Below, in pieces: positions 25,875 to 36,114 of a stretch of DNA of 64,000 nt. This stretch comes from Rhodospirillales bacterium (GTDB lineage Bacteria; Pseudomonadota; Alphaproteobacteria; Acetobacterales; Acetobacteraceae). Below the pieces are notes generated by a model. It saw only the letters and a list, made by a program, of their open reading frames with translations, was not told the origin of the DNA and did no database searches. The stretch spans positions 1 to 64,000 of the forward strand of contig JANXSM010000128.1 of assembly GCA_025352665.1 (NCBI GenBank). The letters run 5' to 3'. A program made the position numbers and the translations under genes. Each line of letters begins with the position of its first letter. Position 1 is the first letter of the stretch.

Positions 25875-28800
25875 TCAGGTTCTGCTCGTTTGCGCGCAGT
25901 GCTCACGAAGCCTGCCCAATTCGCGTTCCAGCTGGGGCAGAACCTCGCGAAGATTTCGATCCTTCACATGACCGAAGCCCCGCACCCGCTCGGCCAACTG
26001 TGCGATTTCGACACAGTGAGCCAGGTTCTGGGGCATCAGATATTGCAGCATCTGATTGATGGCGGATTCGTAGGTAGCCAGCCACGCGCGTTCGGTGCGG
26101 CGCTCCTCGGTATGACCGAACGGATCGAACCAGCTGCCGCGCAGCCGCTTCAGGGGGGCAAGCAGGCGGAATGCCTGCATCAGCCAAGGCCCGAAGGTCC
26201 GTTTCTGTAGTTCCCCGGTGCGGGGATCGCGGCGAGCCAGCAGCGGCGGAGCCAGATGAAAGCGAAGGCCTTCGATGCCTTGGAACTGGGCATTTAGCGC
26301 CGTGCGGAACGCAGGTGCAGTGTATAGCCGGGCTACCTCGTACTCGTCCTTGATCGCCATCGCCTTGTGCAGGCCGCGCGCAACCGCCTCGGTCAGCGCA
26401 CCGGCGCCAGAGAACATCATGTCCTCAGCCGCCCGCACCTGTCCGATGCGGCGTTCATACCGCCGCGCCAGCCGAGCGCCCTGGTAGGCCCGCAAATGTT
26501 TCACCCGTGTTGCGATGATCTCATCCAGGCTCGGCGGCACCCGCCGCTCCAGCGAAACGCCGGCAAGGCCTGCGACCCGGCCGAGATCGCAGGCCGCGGC
26601 CCGTCCCCAGGCGAAGGCCGCCTGGTTGGAGGCAACCGCGGTGCCGTTCAGGCTGATGGCGGTCATCAGGCTGTCGTGACGCAGCGGGATCAGCCCGCGT
26701 TGCCAGGCGAACCCGAGCAGGAACAGATTGGCCCCGATCGCATCACCGGTGAGCGCCGTGGCAAGTGTTGTGGCGTCCACCAGATCGACCTGCGGCTCAC
26801 CCGCAGCGGCGATGATGCTGCGTTTCAATGCGCCGCCCGGCAGTGTCTTGCTGGTGTCCATGACGAAGGCGGCGGTGGCTGTCTCATGCGTGTTGAGCAC
26901 CACGCGGGTTGGCGTGCCATCTGCGCGAACAGCGGCCAGCGCCTCACGCGAGGCCGCCACCACCAGGTCGCACCCCAGCAGCAGATCGGCCTGCCCAACC
27001 TTCAGCCCGTGCAGCCGTGCCCCATCGCGCGCCAGGCGCACATGACTGAACACGCCGCCGCCTTTTTGCGCCAAACCGAGCATATCAAGCACCGACACGC
27101 GCAGACCATCGACATGGGCGGCCATGCCCAGCAGGGCCGCAACAGTCACGATACCCGTGCCGCCGACGCCCCCGAGCAGGATGCTCCAGCCGTCATCAAG
27201 CGAGGGTAGTTCGGGCGCGGGCATGTCGTCCGGCGGTGTCAGACGTTCCGGCTTGCGCAGGCTGCCGCCTTCGACGGTGACGAAGCTCGGGCAGAACCCA
27301 TCGACACAGGAGAAATCCTTGTTGCAGGAGCTTTGGTCGATCTGCCGCTTGGTGCCGAACTCGGTCTCCAGCGGTGCGACCGAGATGCAGTTCGAGGTGC
27401 GCGAGCAATCGCCGCAGCCTTCGCACACGGCTGGATTGATGAAGGCGCGCTTGGCGGGATCGACCAGGGTGCCGCGCTTGCGGCGACGGCGCTTCTCGCT
27501 CGCACAGGTCTGATCGTAGATGATGGCGGTGCAGCCCGGCGTGTCGCGAAACCGCCGTTCCACCTCCTGCAACGCATGGCGTTCGAACACTTCGACACCG
27601 AGGGCGAAGCCGGTTTCGCCCTCGTATTTCTCCGGCTCGTCGGTCACGACCGCGATGGCCGCGAGATCCTCGGCCGCCAGCTGACGGGTAATCTGCGGCA
27701 CGGTCAGCACGCCGTCGACATGCTGGCCGCCGGTCATCGCCACCGCGTCGTTGAATAGGATCTTATAGGTGATGTTCACCTTGGCCGCGACGGCCGCACG
27801 GATCGCGAGCAGGCCGGAGTGGAAATAGGTGCCGTCGCCCAGGTTGGCGAAGATGTGGTTCTCCTCGGTGAACGGCGCCTGGCCGATCCAGGCAGCACCT
27901 TCGCCGCCCATCTGGCTGAACGTGTCTGTGCTGCGGTCCATCCACACGGCCATGTAGTGGCAGCCGATGCCAGCCAACGCACGACTGCCGTCGATCACCT
28001 TGGTCGATGTGTTGTGCGGACAGCCCGAGCAATAGAAGGGTTTGCGCTCGGCGGCCGGCTGGATGGCCGCGGTGCGCGCGGTGCGGGCGATGAAGCTGCC
28101 GGCCAGCTCGCCCAATCGGTCTGGTTCCATGAACAGGGCCAGCCGCTGGGCCAAGGCGGCCGCGATCTCGGCTGCGGACAGATCCGCGTTCGCCTTGAGC
28201 AGGCTGCGGCCCTGCGGCGCCTGTTTGCCGACCACCCTCGGGCGGACCGGGAGATCATACAATGCATCGCGCAGCTGCTGTTCGATCAGCGGCGCCTTCT
28301 CCTCGACGACGATGATCTCATCGAGGCCGCGGGCGAACGCGCGTACAGTCTGCGGGTCAAGCGGCCAGGTAAGCGCCAGCTTGAGCAGGCGGATCTGCAT
28401 CTCGTCGACACCCAGCAGGGCCAGCGCCTGGCGCGTGTCGTGATAGGATTTGCCGGCGGTGATAATGCCGACTCGCGCGCCGTGCCCCGCCAGCATCAGC
28501 CGGTCCAGCCCGTTGGCGCGAACATAGTCCTGCGCCGCCCGCAGGCCATGGGCGAACAGCCGTGCCTCCTGCGCCAAAGGCGTGTCCGGCAGGCGTATAT
28601 GCACGTCCGGCAGCAGACCCTCCGGCTGGACGGACACGAAGTTCTCAAGATCGAAGGCGACACTGGCGGAGCTATCGACCACATCGGCCACCAGCTTGAA
28701 ACCCACGTAACGGCCGGACCACCGTGACATCGCCCAGCCGTGCAGGCCGAGGAACAATACATCCTCCACGTCGGCTGGAACCAGAACGGGAATGCCGAAG

Positions 28801-29294
28801 CTCGCCAGTGCCTGCTCGCTCTGGTGCGGGACGGTGGAGGATTTGCAGGCGTGATCGTCGCCCACCACCACCAGCACGCCGCCGTTGCGGGAGGTGCCGG
28901 CGAAATTGGCGTGTTTCAGCGCGTCGCCGCTGCGGTCCACGCCTGGGCCCTTGCCGTACCAGAAGGCGAACACGCCATCGACTTTCGCACCTGGGAACAG
29001 CGTGACCTGTTGCGTGCCCCATACGGCAGTTGCCGCCAAATCCTCGTTCAGACCGTATTTGAAAACAATGTTCTGCTCGGCGAGGTGGGCGGCCGCCTGC
29101 CCCATCTGGATATCAACGGAGCCCAGCGGCGAGCCACGGTAGCCGGAAACAAACCCCGCCGTGTTCAGGCCCAGCTTGCGGTCGAGCTGGCGCTGCAACA
29201 TGGGCAGGCGCACCAGCGCCTGGGTTCCGGTCAGGTAAAATCGGTTGGCGTCGAGGTCGTATTTCTGATCAAGCGTCGCCACCAGCGTGCCCAT
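25875..29294 (-). CDS. indolepyruvate ferredoxin oxidoreductase, fused alpha-beta type
   Basis: A 1139-residue single-chain enzyme. The N-terminal region (TGTQALVRLPMLQRQLDRK, SGYRGSPLGSVD) matches the pyrimidine-binding domain. The thiamine diphosphate motif GDGTYFHSGLLAIRAA...N lies near 495. Ferredoxin-like cysteines follow (VCEGCGDCSRTSNC, then CNKDFSCVDGFC, about 645-690). The C-terminal gamma domain starts ILLGGVGGTGIVTVAALLGMAA (about 730). It oxidises aryl or branched 2-keto acids to acyl-CoA. AAGGAGG six bases upstream fixes ATG 29294. A 27-bp palindrome lies just upstream, and it follows the leucine/valine genes. Confidence 0.92.
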   Translation of the reverse strand: MGTLVATLDQKYDLDANRFYLTGTQALVRLPMLQRQLDRKLGLNTAGFVSGYRGSPLGSVDIQMGQAAAHLAEQNIVFKYGLNEDLAATAVWGTQQVTLFPGAKVDGVFAFWYGKGPGVDRSGDALKHANFAGTSRNGGVLVVVGDDHACKSSTVPHQSEQALASFGIPVLVPADVEDVLFLGLHGWAMSRWSGRYVGFKLVADVVDSSASVAFDLENFVSVQPEGLLPDVHIRLPDTPLAQEARLFAHGLRAAQDYVRANGLDRLMLAGHGARVGIITAGKSYHDTRQALALLGVDEMQIRLLKLALTWPLDPQTVRAFARGLDEIIVVEEKAPLIEQQLRDALYDLPVRPRVVGKQAPQGRSLLKANADLSAAEIAAALAQRLALFMEPDRLGELAGSFIARTARTAAIQPAAERKPFYCSGCPHNTSTKVIDGSRALAGIGCHYMAVWMDRSTDTFSQMGGEGAAWIGQAPFTEENHIFANLGDGTYFHSGLLAIRAAVAAKVNITYKILFNDAVAMTGGQHVDGVLTVPQITRQLAAEDLAAIAVVTDEPEKYEGETGFALGVEVFERHALQEVERRFRDTPGCTAIIYDQTCASEKRRRRKRGTLVDPAKRAFINPAVCEGCGDCSRTSNCISVAPLETEFGTKRQIDQSSCNKDFSCVDGFCPSFVTVEGGSLRKPERLTPPDDMPAPELPSLDDGWSILLGGVGGTGIVTVAALLGMAAHVDGLRVSVLDMLGLAQKGGGVFSHVRLARDGARLHGLKVGQADLLLGCDLVVAASREALAAVRADGTPTRVVLNTHETATAAFVMDTSKTLPGGALKRSIIAAAGEPQVDLVDATTLATALTGDAIGANLFLLGFAWQRGLIPLRHDSLMTAISLNGTAVASNQAAFAWGRAAACDLGRVAGLAGVSLERRVPPSLDEIIATRVKHLRAYQGARLARRYERRIGQVRAAEDMMFSGAGALTEAVARGLHKAMAIKDEYEVARLYTAPAFRTALNAQFQGIEGLRFHLAPPLLARRDPRTGELQKRTFGPWLMQAFRLLAPLKRLRGSWFDPFGHTEERRTERAWLATYESAINQMLQYLMPQNLAHCVEIAQLAERVRGFGHVKDRNLREVLPQLERELGRLREHCAQTSRT

Positions 29295-29320
29295 CGCGCC
29301 CTCCTTATTGATTGAGAGCA

Positions 29321-29347
29321 GGTTAGGACAGTGACAGTGTCCTAACC
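29321..29347. promoter_or_regulatory. operator-like 27-bp palindrome upstream of indolepyruvate oxidoreductase gene
   Basis: Perfect 10-bp arms ggttaggaca (29321-29330) and tgtcctaacc (29338-29347) flank a 7-base centre. The site lies 27 bp before the start codon and just ahead of the ribosome binding site, a position where a bound repressor or an RNA hairpin would block expression. Long interrupted symmetry of this kind is typical of TetR-family operators. The binding protein is unknown. Confidence 0.5.
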
Positions 29348-29491
29348 AAGCACGCGATGCGCCCCGCAAAAGAACGCAGCAACCAGCCGATTCAAGCGCG
29401 CGAAAAGCTATCGATAAGCAACATACAAAGTCTTATCACGACATTTTCTATCGTGAGGTCGCATTTTGCTGCAGTGCGCAAATAAGCCAAA

Positions 29492-31420
29492 CTATTCGGC
29501 CGGGCGCAGTTCGATCAGCTCGAATCCTTCGCTTACCATGTCTCCGATCGCGCAGCGCAGAGCGGCAACGATGCCATCGGCGGGTGCGGCAAGCGATAAT
29601 TCCATCTTCATGGCCTCCATCACCACCAGCACCTGCCCCTGCGTCACAGCTTCGCCTTCGACCACCAGAATGCCGGCGACCCTGCCGGGAATCGGTGCGG
29701 TGACGCGCCCACCGCCGAGTGCGATCATGCGCGGTGGCGCAAGCAGGTCGACACGCTCGAACACATGGTTCACGCCAGCATCGATCACCACGATCCTGTC
29801 GACCAGCGCCACGACGGACAGGGTCCGGCTGATGCCATCGACCACCACACCATATGGCCGCTGCTGGGCGACATGCGTGGCACCGTCCCAGGTCAGGCTC
29901 CAGCCTTGATCGAGCGGTTGTGCGATGGCGGTGATCCCGCCCAAGGTGACCTCGCGTTCGGCGGGCAGGTTGAGGCGGAAACCGTCGCCGGCGGCCCAGG
30001 GGTCGCGATCATCAGGGACCGGACCGATGGCTTCGAGCAGCGCTGCTGCCGTGACCGCGGTGTCCGGCGCCGCGGTCGGTGCCAGCAGGGCCGGATTGCG
30101 GCCGATGAAGCCGGTATCAAAACGCCCCGCCGCGAAGTCTGGATGAACAGCGATGCCGCGCAGCAAGCCGAGATTGGTCTGCACGCCGACGATGGCGCAG
30201 TTCCCGAGAGCTTTCGCCAACTGGCGCAATGCAGTCGACCGATCCGGCCCGTGGACGATAAGCTTGGCGATCATCGGGTCGTAATCCACGCCGATCGCAT
30301 CACCGGCGCGAACGCCGGCATCGATGCGGACGCCGGTCTCGGGCAGCGAGAGATGGACTAGCCGGCCGATCGAAGGCAGGAAGTCGCGTTGCGGATCTTC
30401 GGCATAGAGTCGCGCCTCGAAGGCGTGGCCGGCAATTGCGAGTTGGTCTTGGCGCAGCGGCAACGCGCCTCCCGATGCCACCAGCAACTGCCATTCGACC
30501 AGGTCCTGGCCAGTGATCGCCTCCGTCACGGGATGCTCGACTTGCAGCCTTGTGTTCATCTCCATGAAGGCAAAACTGTCACCCTCGACGATGAATTCGA
30601 CAGTGCCAGCGCCGACGTATCCAACCGCCCGAGCGGCAGCGACCGCAGCTGCCCCCATGGCGTCGCGCATCGCAGGGGTCATGCCCGGCGCCGGGGCTTC
30701 CTCGATCACCTTCTGGTGGCGGCGCTGCACCGAGCAGTCGCGTTCGAACAAATGGATGCAGTTGCCGTGGCTGTCGGCAAACACCTGGATTTCAATGTGG
30801 CGCGGCTGGGTGAGGTAGCGCTCGATCAGCACGCGATCGTCGCCGAAGGAGGAGATCGCCTCTCGCTTGGCCCCGGTGACAGCAGCCTCCAGCGTGTCGA
30901 GGCTCTCCACCACGCGCATGCCCTTGCCACCACCGCCGGCCGAGGCCTTGATCAGGACCGGAAAGCCGATCGCGATCGCGGCTTCGCGCAGCGTTGCCAG
31001 ATCCTGTGCTTCGCCGTGATAGCCAGGCACCAGCGGCACCCCGGCGGCTTGCATCAGCGCCTTGGCTTCGCTCTTGCCGCCCATGGCGCGGATCGCCGAT
31101 GCCGGAGGACCCACGAAAACCACGCGGGCAGTGGCACAGGCCTCCGCGAAATCGGCGTTTTCCGAAAGAAACCCATACCCTGGGTGAATTGCTTCCGCGC
31201 CCGCGCGCCGTGCCACGTCCAAGATGACATCGCCACGCAGGTAACTCTCGCGTGCCGGCGCGGCACCGATCCGATAGGCCTCGTCGGCCATGGCAACATG
31301 CATGGCACCGGCGTCGGCGTCGGAATACACGGCGATGGTGCGCAGGCCGAGTTTGCGGGCGGTGCGGATGATGCGACACGCGATCTCGCCGCGGTTGGCG
31401 ATCAGCAATGAGGAGAACAT
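29492..31420 (-). CDS. mccA: methylcrotonyl-CoA carboxylase biotin-containing (alpha) subunit
   Basis: 642 residues. Order: biotin carboxylase N-domain (FSSLLIANRGEIACRIIRTA), ATP-grasp with GGGGKGMRVV (about 160), RLQVEHPVTEAITG (about 290), then a beta-barrel linker and a C-terminal biotinyl domain with VVMEAMKMELSLAAP, Lys being biotinylated. It carboxylates biotin for the MccB partner. Assignment to methylcrotonyl- rather than propionyl- or acetyl-CoA rests on neighbours: mccB and isovaleryl-CoA dehydrogenase immediately upstream. The ATG at 31420 follows mccB by 5 bases. Confidence 0.92.
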   Translation of the reverse strand: MFSSLLIANRGEIACRIIRTARKLGLRTIAVYSDADAGAMHVAMADEAYRIGAAPARESYLRGDVILDVARRAGAEAIHPGYGFLSENADFAEACATARVVFVGPPASAIRAMGGKSEAKALMQAAGVPLVPGYHGEAQDLATLREAAIAIGFPVLIKASAGGGGKGMRVVESLDTLEAAVTGAKREAISSFGDDRVLIERYLTQPRHIEIQVFADSHGNCIHLFERDCSVQRRHQKVIEEAPAPGMTPAMRDAMGAAAVAAARAVGYVGAGTVEFIVEGDSFAFMEMNTRLQVEHPVTEAITGQDLVEWQLLVASGGALPLRQDQLAIAGHAFEARLYAEDPQRDFLPSIGRLVHLSLPETGVRIDAGVRAGDAIGVDYDPMIAKLIVHGPDRSTALRQLAKALGNCAIVGVQTNLGLLRGIAVHPDFAAGRFDTGFIGRNPALLAPTAAPDTAVTAAALLEAIGPVPDDRDPWAAGDGFRLNLPAEREVTLGGITAIAQPLDQGWSLTWDGATHVAQQRPYGVVVDGISRTLSVVALVDRIVVIDAGVNHVFERVDLLAPPRMIALGGGRVTAPIPGRVAGILVVEGEAVTQGQVLVVMEAMKMELSLAAPADGIVAALRCAIGDMVSEGFELIELRPAE

Positions 31421-31425
31421 GGCGC

Positions 31426-33015
31426 TCACATCCGGAACACGCCGAAGCGCGTGGCTTGAGGTGGCGCGTTCATGGCGGCGGAAAGGCCCAGGCCCAACAC
31501 GCGCCGCGTGTCTGCGGGGTCGATGATGCCGTCGTCCCACAGACGCGCCGAGGCGTAATAAGGGTGGCCCTGGGTTTCGTACTGGTCGCGGATCGGTGCC
31601 TTGAACGCTTCCTCCTCCGCAGCGGACCAGTTCGCCCCGCGCGCCTCGATCGCATCGCGTCGCAGCGTGGACATCACGCTCGCCGCCTGCTCGCCGCCCA
31701 TGACGGAAATGCGGGCGTTGGGCCACATCCACAGGAAACGCGGCCCGAAGGCGCGGCCACACATGCCGTAGTTGCCGGCGCCGAACGAGCCGCCGATGAC
31801 CACGGTGAATTTCGGAACCGAAGCGGTTGCCACCGCCGTGACCAGCTTGGCACCGTCCTTGGCGATGCCGCCGGCTTCGTATTTCTGGCCAACCATAAAA
31901 CCAGTGATGTTCTGCAAGAACACCAGCGGAATGTTTCGCTGGCAGCACAGCTCGATGAAATGCGCACCCTTCAACGCCGATTCGCTGAACAGAATGCCGT
32001 TGTTGGCGATGATGCCCACGGGCATGCCGTGGATATGCGCAAAGCCGGTCACCAGCGTGGTGCCGTACAGAGCCTTGAATTCCTGTAGCTCCGAACCGTC
32101 GACGACACGGGCGATCACGTCGCGCACATCGAACGGCTTGCGACGATCGACCGGGATCACGCCGCCCAGTTCGGCAGGATCGAACAGCGGCGGCAGTGGC
32201 ACGCGCGGCGGGGCGGGCTTGGTGCGGTTCAAGCCGGCGATGATCCGCCGCGCGATGCCAAGCGCATGCGCATCGTTCTCCGCCAAATGATCGACCACGC
32301 CGGAGGTGCGAGCATGCAGATCGCCGCCGCCGAGATCCTCTACCGAGACGATTTCGCCGGTGGCAGCCTTCACCAGCGGTGGGCCGGCCAAGAAAATAGT
32401 CCCTTGTCCGCGCACGATCACGCTCTCGTCTGACATCGCCGGCATATAGGCGCCGCCTGCGGTGCAGGAGCCCATGACGACGGCGATCTGCGCAATTCCC
32501 GCGGCCGACATCTGCGCCTGGTTGAAGAAGATGCGGCCGAAATGCTCACGGTCCGGAAACACCTCGTCTTGGTTGGGCAGGTTGGCGCCGCCGCTGTCGA
32601 CGAGATAGACGCAAGGCAGATGGTTCTCCCGCGCGATCTCCTGCGCCCGCAGATGCTTCTTCACGGTGATCGGGAAATAGGTGCCGCCCTTCACCGTGGC
32701 GTCGTTGCAGACGATGACGCAGTCCTGGCCGGAGACGCGCCCTATGCCGGTGATCACGCCGGCGGCCGGAACCTCATTCGCATACATCCCATAGGCCGCG
32801 AACTGACTCAGCTCCAGGAACGGTGTACCGGGATCGAGCAGCTTGGCGATTCTGTCTCGTGGCAGAAGTTTGCCGCGCGAAACATGGCGCTGCCGCGAAA
32901 CCTCCGTTCCGCCCAGGGCGATCACAGCGGCCCTTGCGCACAGATCCGCCACCAGCGCGGCCATCGCAGCGGCATTCGCCCGGAATTGCTCCGAGCGCGT
33001 ATCCAACGTGCTCAC
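31426..33015 (-). CDS. mccB: methylcrotonyl-CoA carboxylase carboxyltransferase (beta) subunit
   Basis: 529 residues with two crotonase-like carboxyltransferase halves. Landmarks are [20 protein letters not shown] near 68, [19 protein letters not shown] near 143, [18 protein letters not shown] near 185 and [16 protein letters not shown] near 430. The N-terminal half is the acyl-CoA binding part and the C-terminal half the carboxybiotin part. It forms 3-methylglutaconyl-CoA from 3-methylcrotonyl-CoA in leucine degradation. It overlaps the isovaleryl-CoA dehydrogenase stop by four bases. Confidence 0.94.
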   Translation of the reverse strand: MSTLDTRSEQFRANAAAMAALVADLCARAAVIALGGTEVSRQRHVSRGKLLPRDRIAKLLDPGTPFLELSQFAAYGMYANEVPAAGVITGIGRVSGQDCVIVCNDATVKGGTYFPITVKKHLRAQEIARENHLPCVYLVDSGGANLPNQDEVFPDREHFGRIFFNQAQMSAAGIAQIAVVMGSCTAGGAYMPAMSDESVIVRGQGTIFLAGPPLVKAATGEIVSVEDLGGGDLHARTSGVVDHLAENDAHALGIARRIIAGLNRTKPAPPRVPLPPLFDPAELGGVIPVDRRKPFDVRDVIARVVDGSELQEFKALYGTTLVTGFAHIHGMPVGIIANNGILFSESALKGAHFIELCCQRNIPLVFLQNITGFMVGQKYEAGGIAKDGAKLVTAVATASVPKFTVVIGGSFGAGNYGMCGRAFGPRFLWMWPNARISVMGGEQAASVMSTLRRDAIEARGANWSAAEEEAFKAPIRDQYETQGHPYYASARLWDDGIIDPADTRRVLGLGLSAAMNAPPQATRFGVFRM

Positions 33016-34184
33016 GCGGTTTCCTTGAACAACTCGCGCCCGATCAACATGCGGCGGATTTCGGATGTGCCGGCGCCGATCTCGTAAAGCTTCGCGTCAC
33101 GCAGCAGCCGGCCGGTACCGTAGTCGTTGATATAACCGTTGCCACCCAGGCATTGGATCGCTTCCAAGGCCATCCAGGTCGCCTTTTCTGCTGCATAGAG
33201 AATGGCGCCCGCAGCGTCTTTGCGCGTCGTGCGTCCCCGGTCGCAGTTTTTGGCCACTGTGTAGACGTAGGATTTCGCAGCGTTCATGACGGTGTACATG
33301 TCCGCGAGCTTGCCCTGCATGAGCTGGAACTCACCGATCGCCTGGCCAAATTGCTTTCGCTCATGGACATAGGGCAGCACGATGTCCATGCAGGCCTGCA
33401 TGATGCCGAGTGGCCCTGCCGCCAGCACGGCGCGCTCGTAGTCCAGGCCCGACATCAACACGTTTACCCCACCGCCGACGCGGCCGAGCACGTTCTCGGC
33501 CGGCACCTCGCAATCCTGAAACACCAGCTCCCCGGTGTTGCTGCCGCGCATGCCGAGCTTGTCGAGCTTCTGGGCGCAGGAGAACCCCGCCATGCCCTTT
33601 TCGATCAGGAACGCGGTGATCCCGCGCGAGCCGGCTTCGGGATCGGTCTTGGCATAAACCACCAGCGTATCGGCCTCCGGCCCGTTGGTGATCCACATCT
33701 TGCTGCCGTTGAGCACGTAACGGTCGGAGCGCCGCTCGGCTTTCAGCCGCATGGAAACAACGTCAGACCCCGCATTTGGCTCGCTCATCGCGAGCGCACC
33801 GACCTTCGCCCCCGAGACGAGATCGGGCAAATATTGCTGCTTCTGTGCGGTCGACCCGTTGATGCGGATCTGGTTCACGCAAAGATTGGAATGGGCGCCG
33901 TATGACAGGCCGACCGAGGCGGAGGCCCGGCTGATCTCCTCCATGGCCACGCAATGGGCCAGATAGCCCATGCCGGCGCCGCCATATTCCTCACCGACGG
34001 TCAGCCCGAGCACGCCGAGGTCACCGAACTTGCGCCAAAGATCGGCCGGGAAGTCGTTCTCCCGGTCGATAGAGGCCGCGCGTGGCGCCACTTCCACATC
34101 GCAGAAGCGCCGCACACTGTCGCGCAGCATATCGACCTCCTCGCCGAGGTCGAAATCCATGCCGTAGTCGGTGTTGCCTGTCAT
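33012..34184 (-). CDS. ivd: isovaleryl-CoA dehydrogenase
   Basis: 390-residue acyl-CoA dehydrogenase. The FAD contact region [16 protein letters not shown] and the C-terminal [19 protein letters not shown] are family motifs. The catalytic base of isovaleryl-CoA dehydrogenase lies not in the C-terminal loop but in the LDLERLVLAGGP segment; here [15 protein letters not shown] carries it, while the usual Glu position reads Gly (IGAGTSE). This distinguishes it from straight-chain dehydrogenases and from the paralogue at 37007-38155. Converts isovaleryl-CoA to 3-methylcrotonyl-CoA, feeding MccAB encoded next. Confidence 0.94.
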   Translation of the reverse strand: MTGNTDYGMDFDLGEEVDMLRDSVRRFCDVEVAPRAASIDRENDFPADLWRKFGDLGVLGLTVGEEYGGAGMGYLAHCVAMEEISRASASVGLSYGAHSNLCVNQIRINGSTAQKQQYLPDLVSGAKVGALAMSEPNAGSDVVSMRLKAERRSDRYVLNGSKMWITNGPEADTLVVYAKTDPEAGSRGITAFLIEKGMAGFSCAQKLDKLGMRGSNTGELVFQDCEVPAENVLGRVGGGVNVLMSGLDYERAVLAAGPLGIMQACMDIVLPYVHERKQFGQAIGEFQLMQGKLADMYTVMNAAKSYVYTVAKNCDRGRTTRKDAAGAILYAAEKATWMALEAIQCLGGNGYINDYGTGRLLRDAKLYEIGAGTSEIRRMLIGRELFKETA

Positions 34185-34186
34185 GC

Positions 34187-34393
34187 CTATCCAGTGGTCA
34201 GGGTTGAGACGACGTAGAGGTGGTGCCAGCAGATATCGACATTGCGACGGTTCTTCTCCTCACACACCCGTTCGGCGACTGCCGCCTCGTGATACGGGCC
34301 GTAGCATTCTGGTGTCCCGCCGGATTCCAGATGGTCTAGCTGGCCATCGGTGAACACACCACCACACACGAAGTAGATCCGTTTTTGTTCCAC
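34187..34393 (-). CDS. small conserved protein, DUF4170-like
   Basis: 68 residues, [20 protein letters not shown] to the end, with the pattern of small alphaproteobacterial DUF4170 proteins: a starting strand with V-x-G-G-x-(Y/F)-T-D, then Y-G-P and a helix rich in Ala/Glu. It ends 2 bases before the isovaleryl-CoA dehydrogenase ATG, so it belongs to the operon. GGAGAG-like sequence precedes the ATG. Function is unknown; family assignment is from memory of the pattern. Confidence 0.65.
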   Translation of the reverse strand: MEQKRIYFVCGGVFTDGQLDHLESGGTPECYGPYHEAAVAERVCEEKNRRNVDICWHHLYVVSTLTTG

Positions 34394-34443
34394 GCTCTCT
34401 CTCCAAGCCCAGTCAGGGGAGGAGATCTCCTAGCACGGAAAGG

Positions 34444-36114
34444 TTAATCTGGCGCTGGCGCCAGCTCGACGAAGTCCTCCTCACGAAATTCCCCCGCCGC
34501 CCGCTCCGTTCGCGCCGCCTCGGCGCGACGCAGTTCGACGCGGCGTATCTTTCCGCTGATTGTCTTCGGTAGTTCGGCAAATTCCAGCCGGCGCACCCGC
34601 TTGTAGGGCGACAACCTCGCGCGCAGATGGCGAAAGATCAATCTGGCGGTCTCTGCGTTCGGCTCGGCGTCGGCCACCAGCGTCACATAGGCCTTGGGCA
34701 CCGCCAGCCTCAGCGCGTCCGGCGCCGGGACCACCGCTGCTTCCGCCACCAACGGATGTTCGATCAGCACCGACTCGAGCTCGAAAGGCGAGATCCGATA
34801 ATCGGAGGCTTTGAAGACATCATCGGCGCGACCAACATAAGTAATATAGCCATCGGCATCGACCGAGGCGACGTCGCCGGTGCGATAGACTGTGCCATCG
34901 ACGCCCAAGAGTGTGCCGTCATCCTGCAGATATCCTGCCATGAGCGAGGCTGGCGGCGGATCGAGCGGCAGGCAGACCGCGCCCTCCTGGGCATTCTGAT
35001 CGTCCGCATCTAGCAGGCGGATGCGGTAGCCCGGTAGCGGGCGGCCCATCGAGCCCAGGCGCAATTCCTGCCCAGGCGGATTGCCGATCTGCGCGGTGGT
35101 CTCGGTCTGGCCGTAGCCGTCGCGGATCGTCAGCCCCCAGGCCGCGCGCACCTGCTCGATCACTTCGGGGTTGAGCGGCTCGCCGGCGCCGCACACTTCG
35201 CGCAGGCTGGTTTGCCAGCCCGCCAGGTGCTCCTGGATGAACATGCGCCACACCGTCGGCGGCGCGCAAAGCGTGGTGACGCCGTTTTCAGCGATCGCGT
35301 CGAGCAGAGCCTTCGCATTGAAGCGCGGCTGGTTGCAGATGAAGACGGTGGCGCCTGCGATAAACGGAGCGAAGAAGCAGCTCCATGCGTGCTTGGCCCA
35401 GCCGGGTGAGGAAATATTCAGATGCACGTCGCCTGGGAGCAGCCCGAGCCAGTACATCGTGGACAAATGGCCGATGGGGTACGAGGCGTGGCTGTGTTGC
35501 ACCAGCTTCGGCCGCGCGGTGGTGCCGGAGGTGAAATACAGCAGCAGCGGATCGCAGGCCCGTGTGGGGCCATCCGGCGTGAACAACGCCGCGTGGTCGT
35601 GCAAGGTGGCATAGTCGATGCATCCTTCGACGGCACCCACCGTGATACGCACGGCATCGATCCCTGCGATCTTGGCGGCGTCCTCCGCTGCGATCACCAC
35701 GAACCCGGCGCCGGCGCGTTGCACGCGCTCGGTGAGATCCTCCGCCGTCAGCAGCGTGGTCGCCGGCACCACAACGGCCCCGAGCTTCATCGCCGCCAAC
35801 ATCACTTCCCACAGCGGCACCAAATTGCCGAGCATCAGCAGGATGCGATCGCCGCGTCCGACCCCCAGCGCGCGCAGACCGTTGGCGACACGGCTTGAGC
35901 CCGCGGACAGTTCGGCAAAGCTGACCTCGGCCGCCCCCGCGCCCACGATCCGCAAGGCAGGACGCGACCCGCTTTCACCCTGGGCGAGCTCGGAGTCGAA
36001 CCAGTCGAGCGCGAAGTTGAAAAACTCCGGACGCGGCCATTCGAACCCGGCGTAGGCCGTGGCGTAATCGGTCCGATGGGTCAGCAGGAATTCGCGTGCG
36101 GAGCGGAAATCCAT
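34444..36114 (-). CDS. acyl-CoA synthetase (AMP-forming)
   Basis: 556 residues of the ANL superfamily. The P-loop-like motif is LYFTSGTTARPKLVQHSH (about 175), the aromatic/acid motif DGYGQTETTAQ (about 325), the hinge YRTGDVASVDADGYITYVGR (about 412), and the C-terminal catalytic Lys lies in LPKTISGKIRRVELRR (about 520). It activates a carboxylic acid to its CoA thioester. Neighbours favour a branched short- or medium-chain acid. The true ATG at 36114 overlaps the mmsB stop by one base (TGATG); the longer frame is an mmsB shadow. Confidence 0.88.
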   Translation of the reverse strand: MDFRSAREFLLTHRTDYATAYAGFEWPRPEFFNFALDWFDSELAQGESGSRPALRIVGAGAAEVSFAELSAGSSRVANGLRALGVGRGDRILLMLGNLVPLWEVMLAAMKLGAVVVPATTLLTAEDLTERVQRAGAGFVVIAAEDAAKIAGIDAVRITVGAVEGCIDYATLHDHAALFTPDGPTRACDPLLLYFTSGTTARPKLVQHSHASYPIGHLSTMYWLGLLPGDVHLNISSPGWAKHAWSCFFAPFIAGATVFICNQPRFNAKALLDAIAENGVTTLCAPPTVWRMFIQEHLAGWQTSLREVCGAGEPLNPEVIEQVRAAWGLTIRDGYGQTETTAQIGNPPGQELRLGSMGRPLPGYRIRLLDADDQNAQEGAVCLPLDPPPASLMAGYLQDDGTLLGVDGTVYRTGDVASVDADGYITYVGRADDVFKASDYRISPFELESVLIEHPLVAEAAVVPAPDALRLAVPKAYVTLVADAEPNAETARLIFRHLRARLSPYKRVRRLEFAELPKTISGKIRRVELRRAEAARTERAAGEFREEDFVELAPAPD

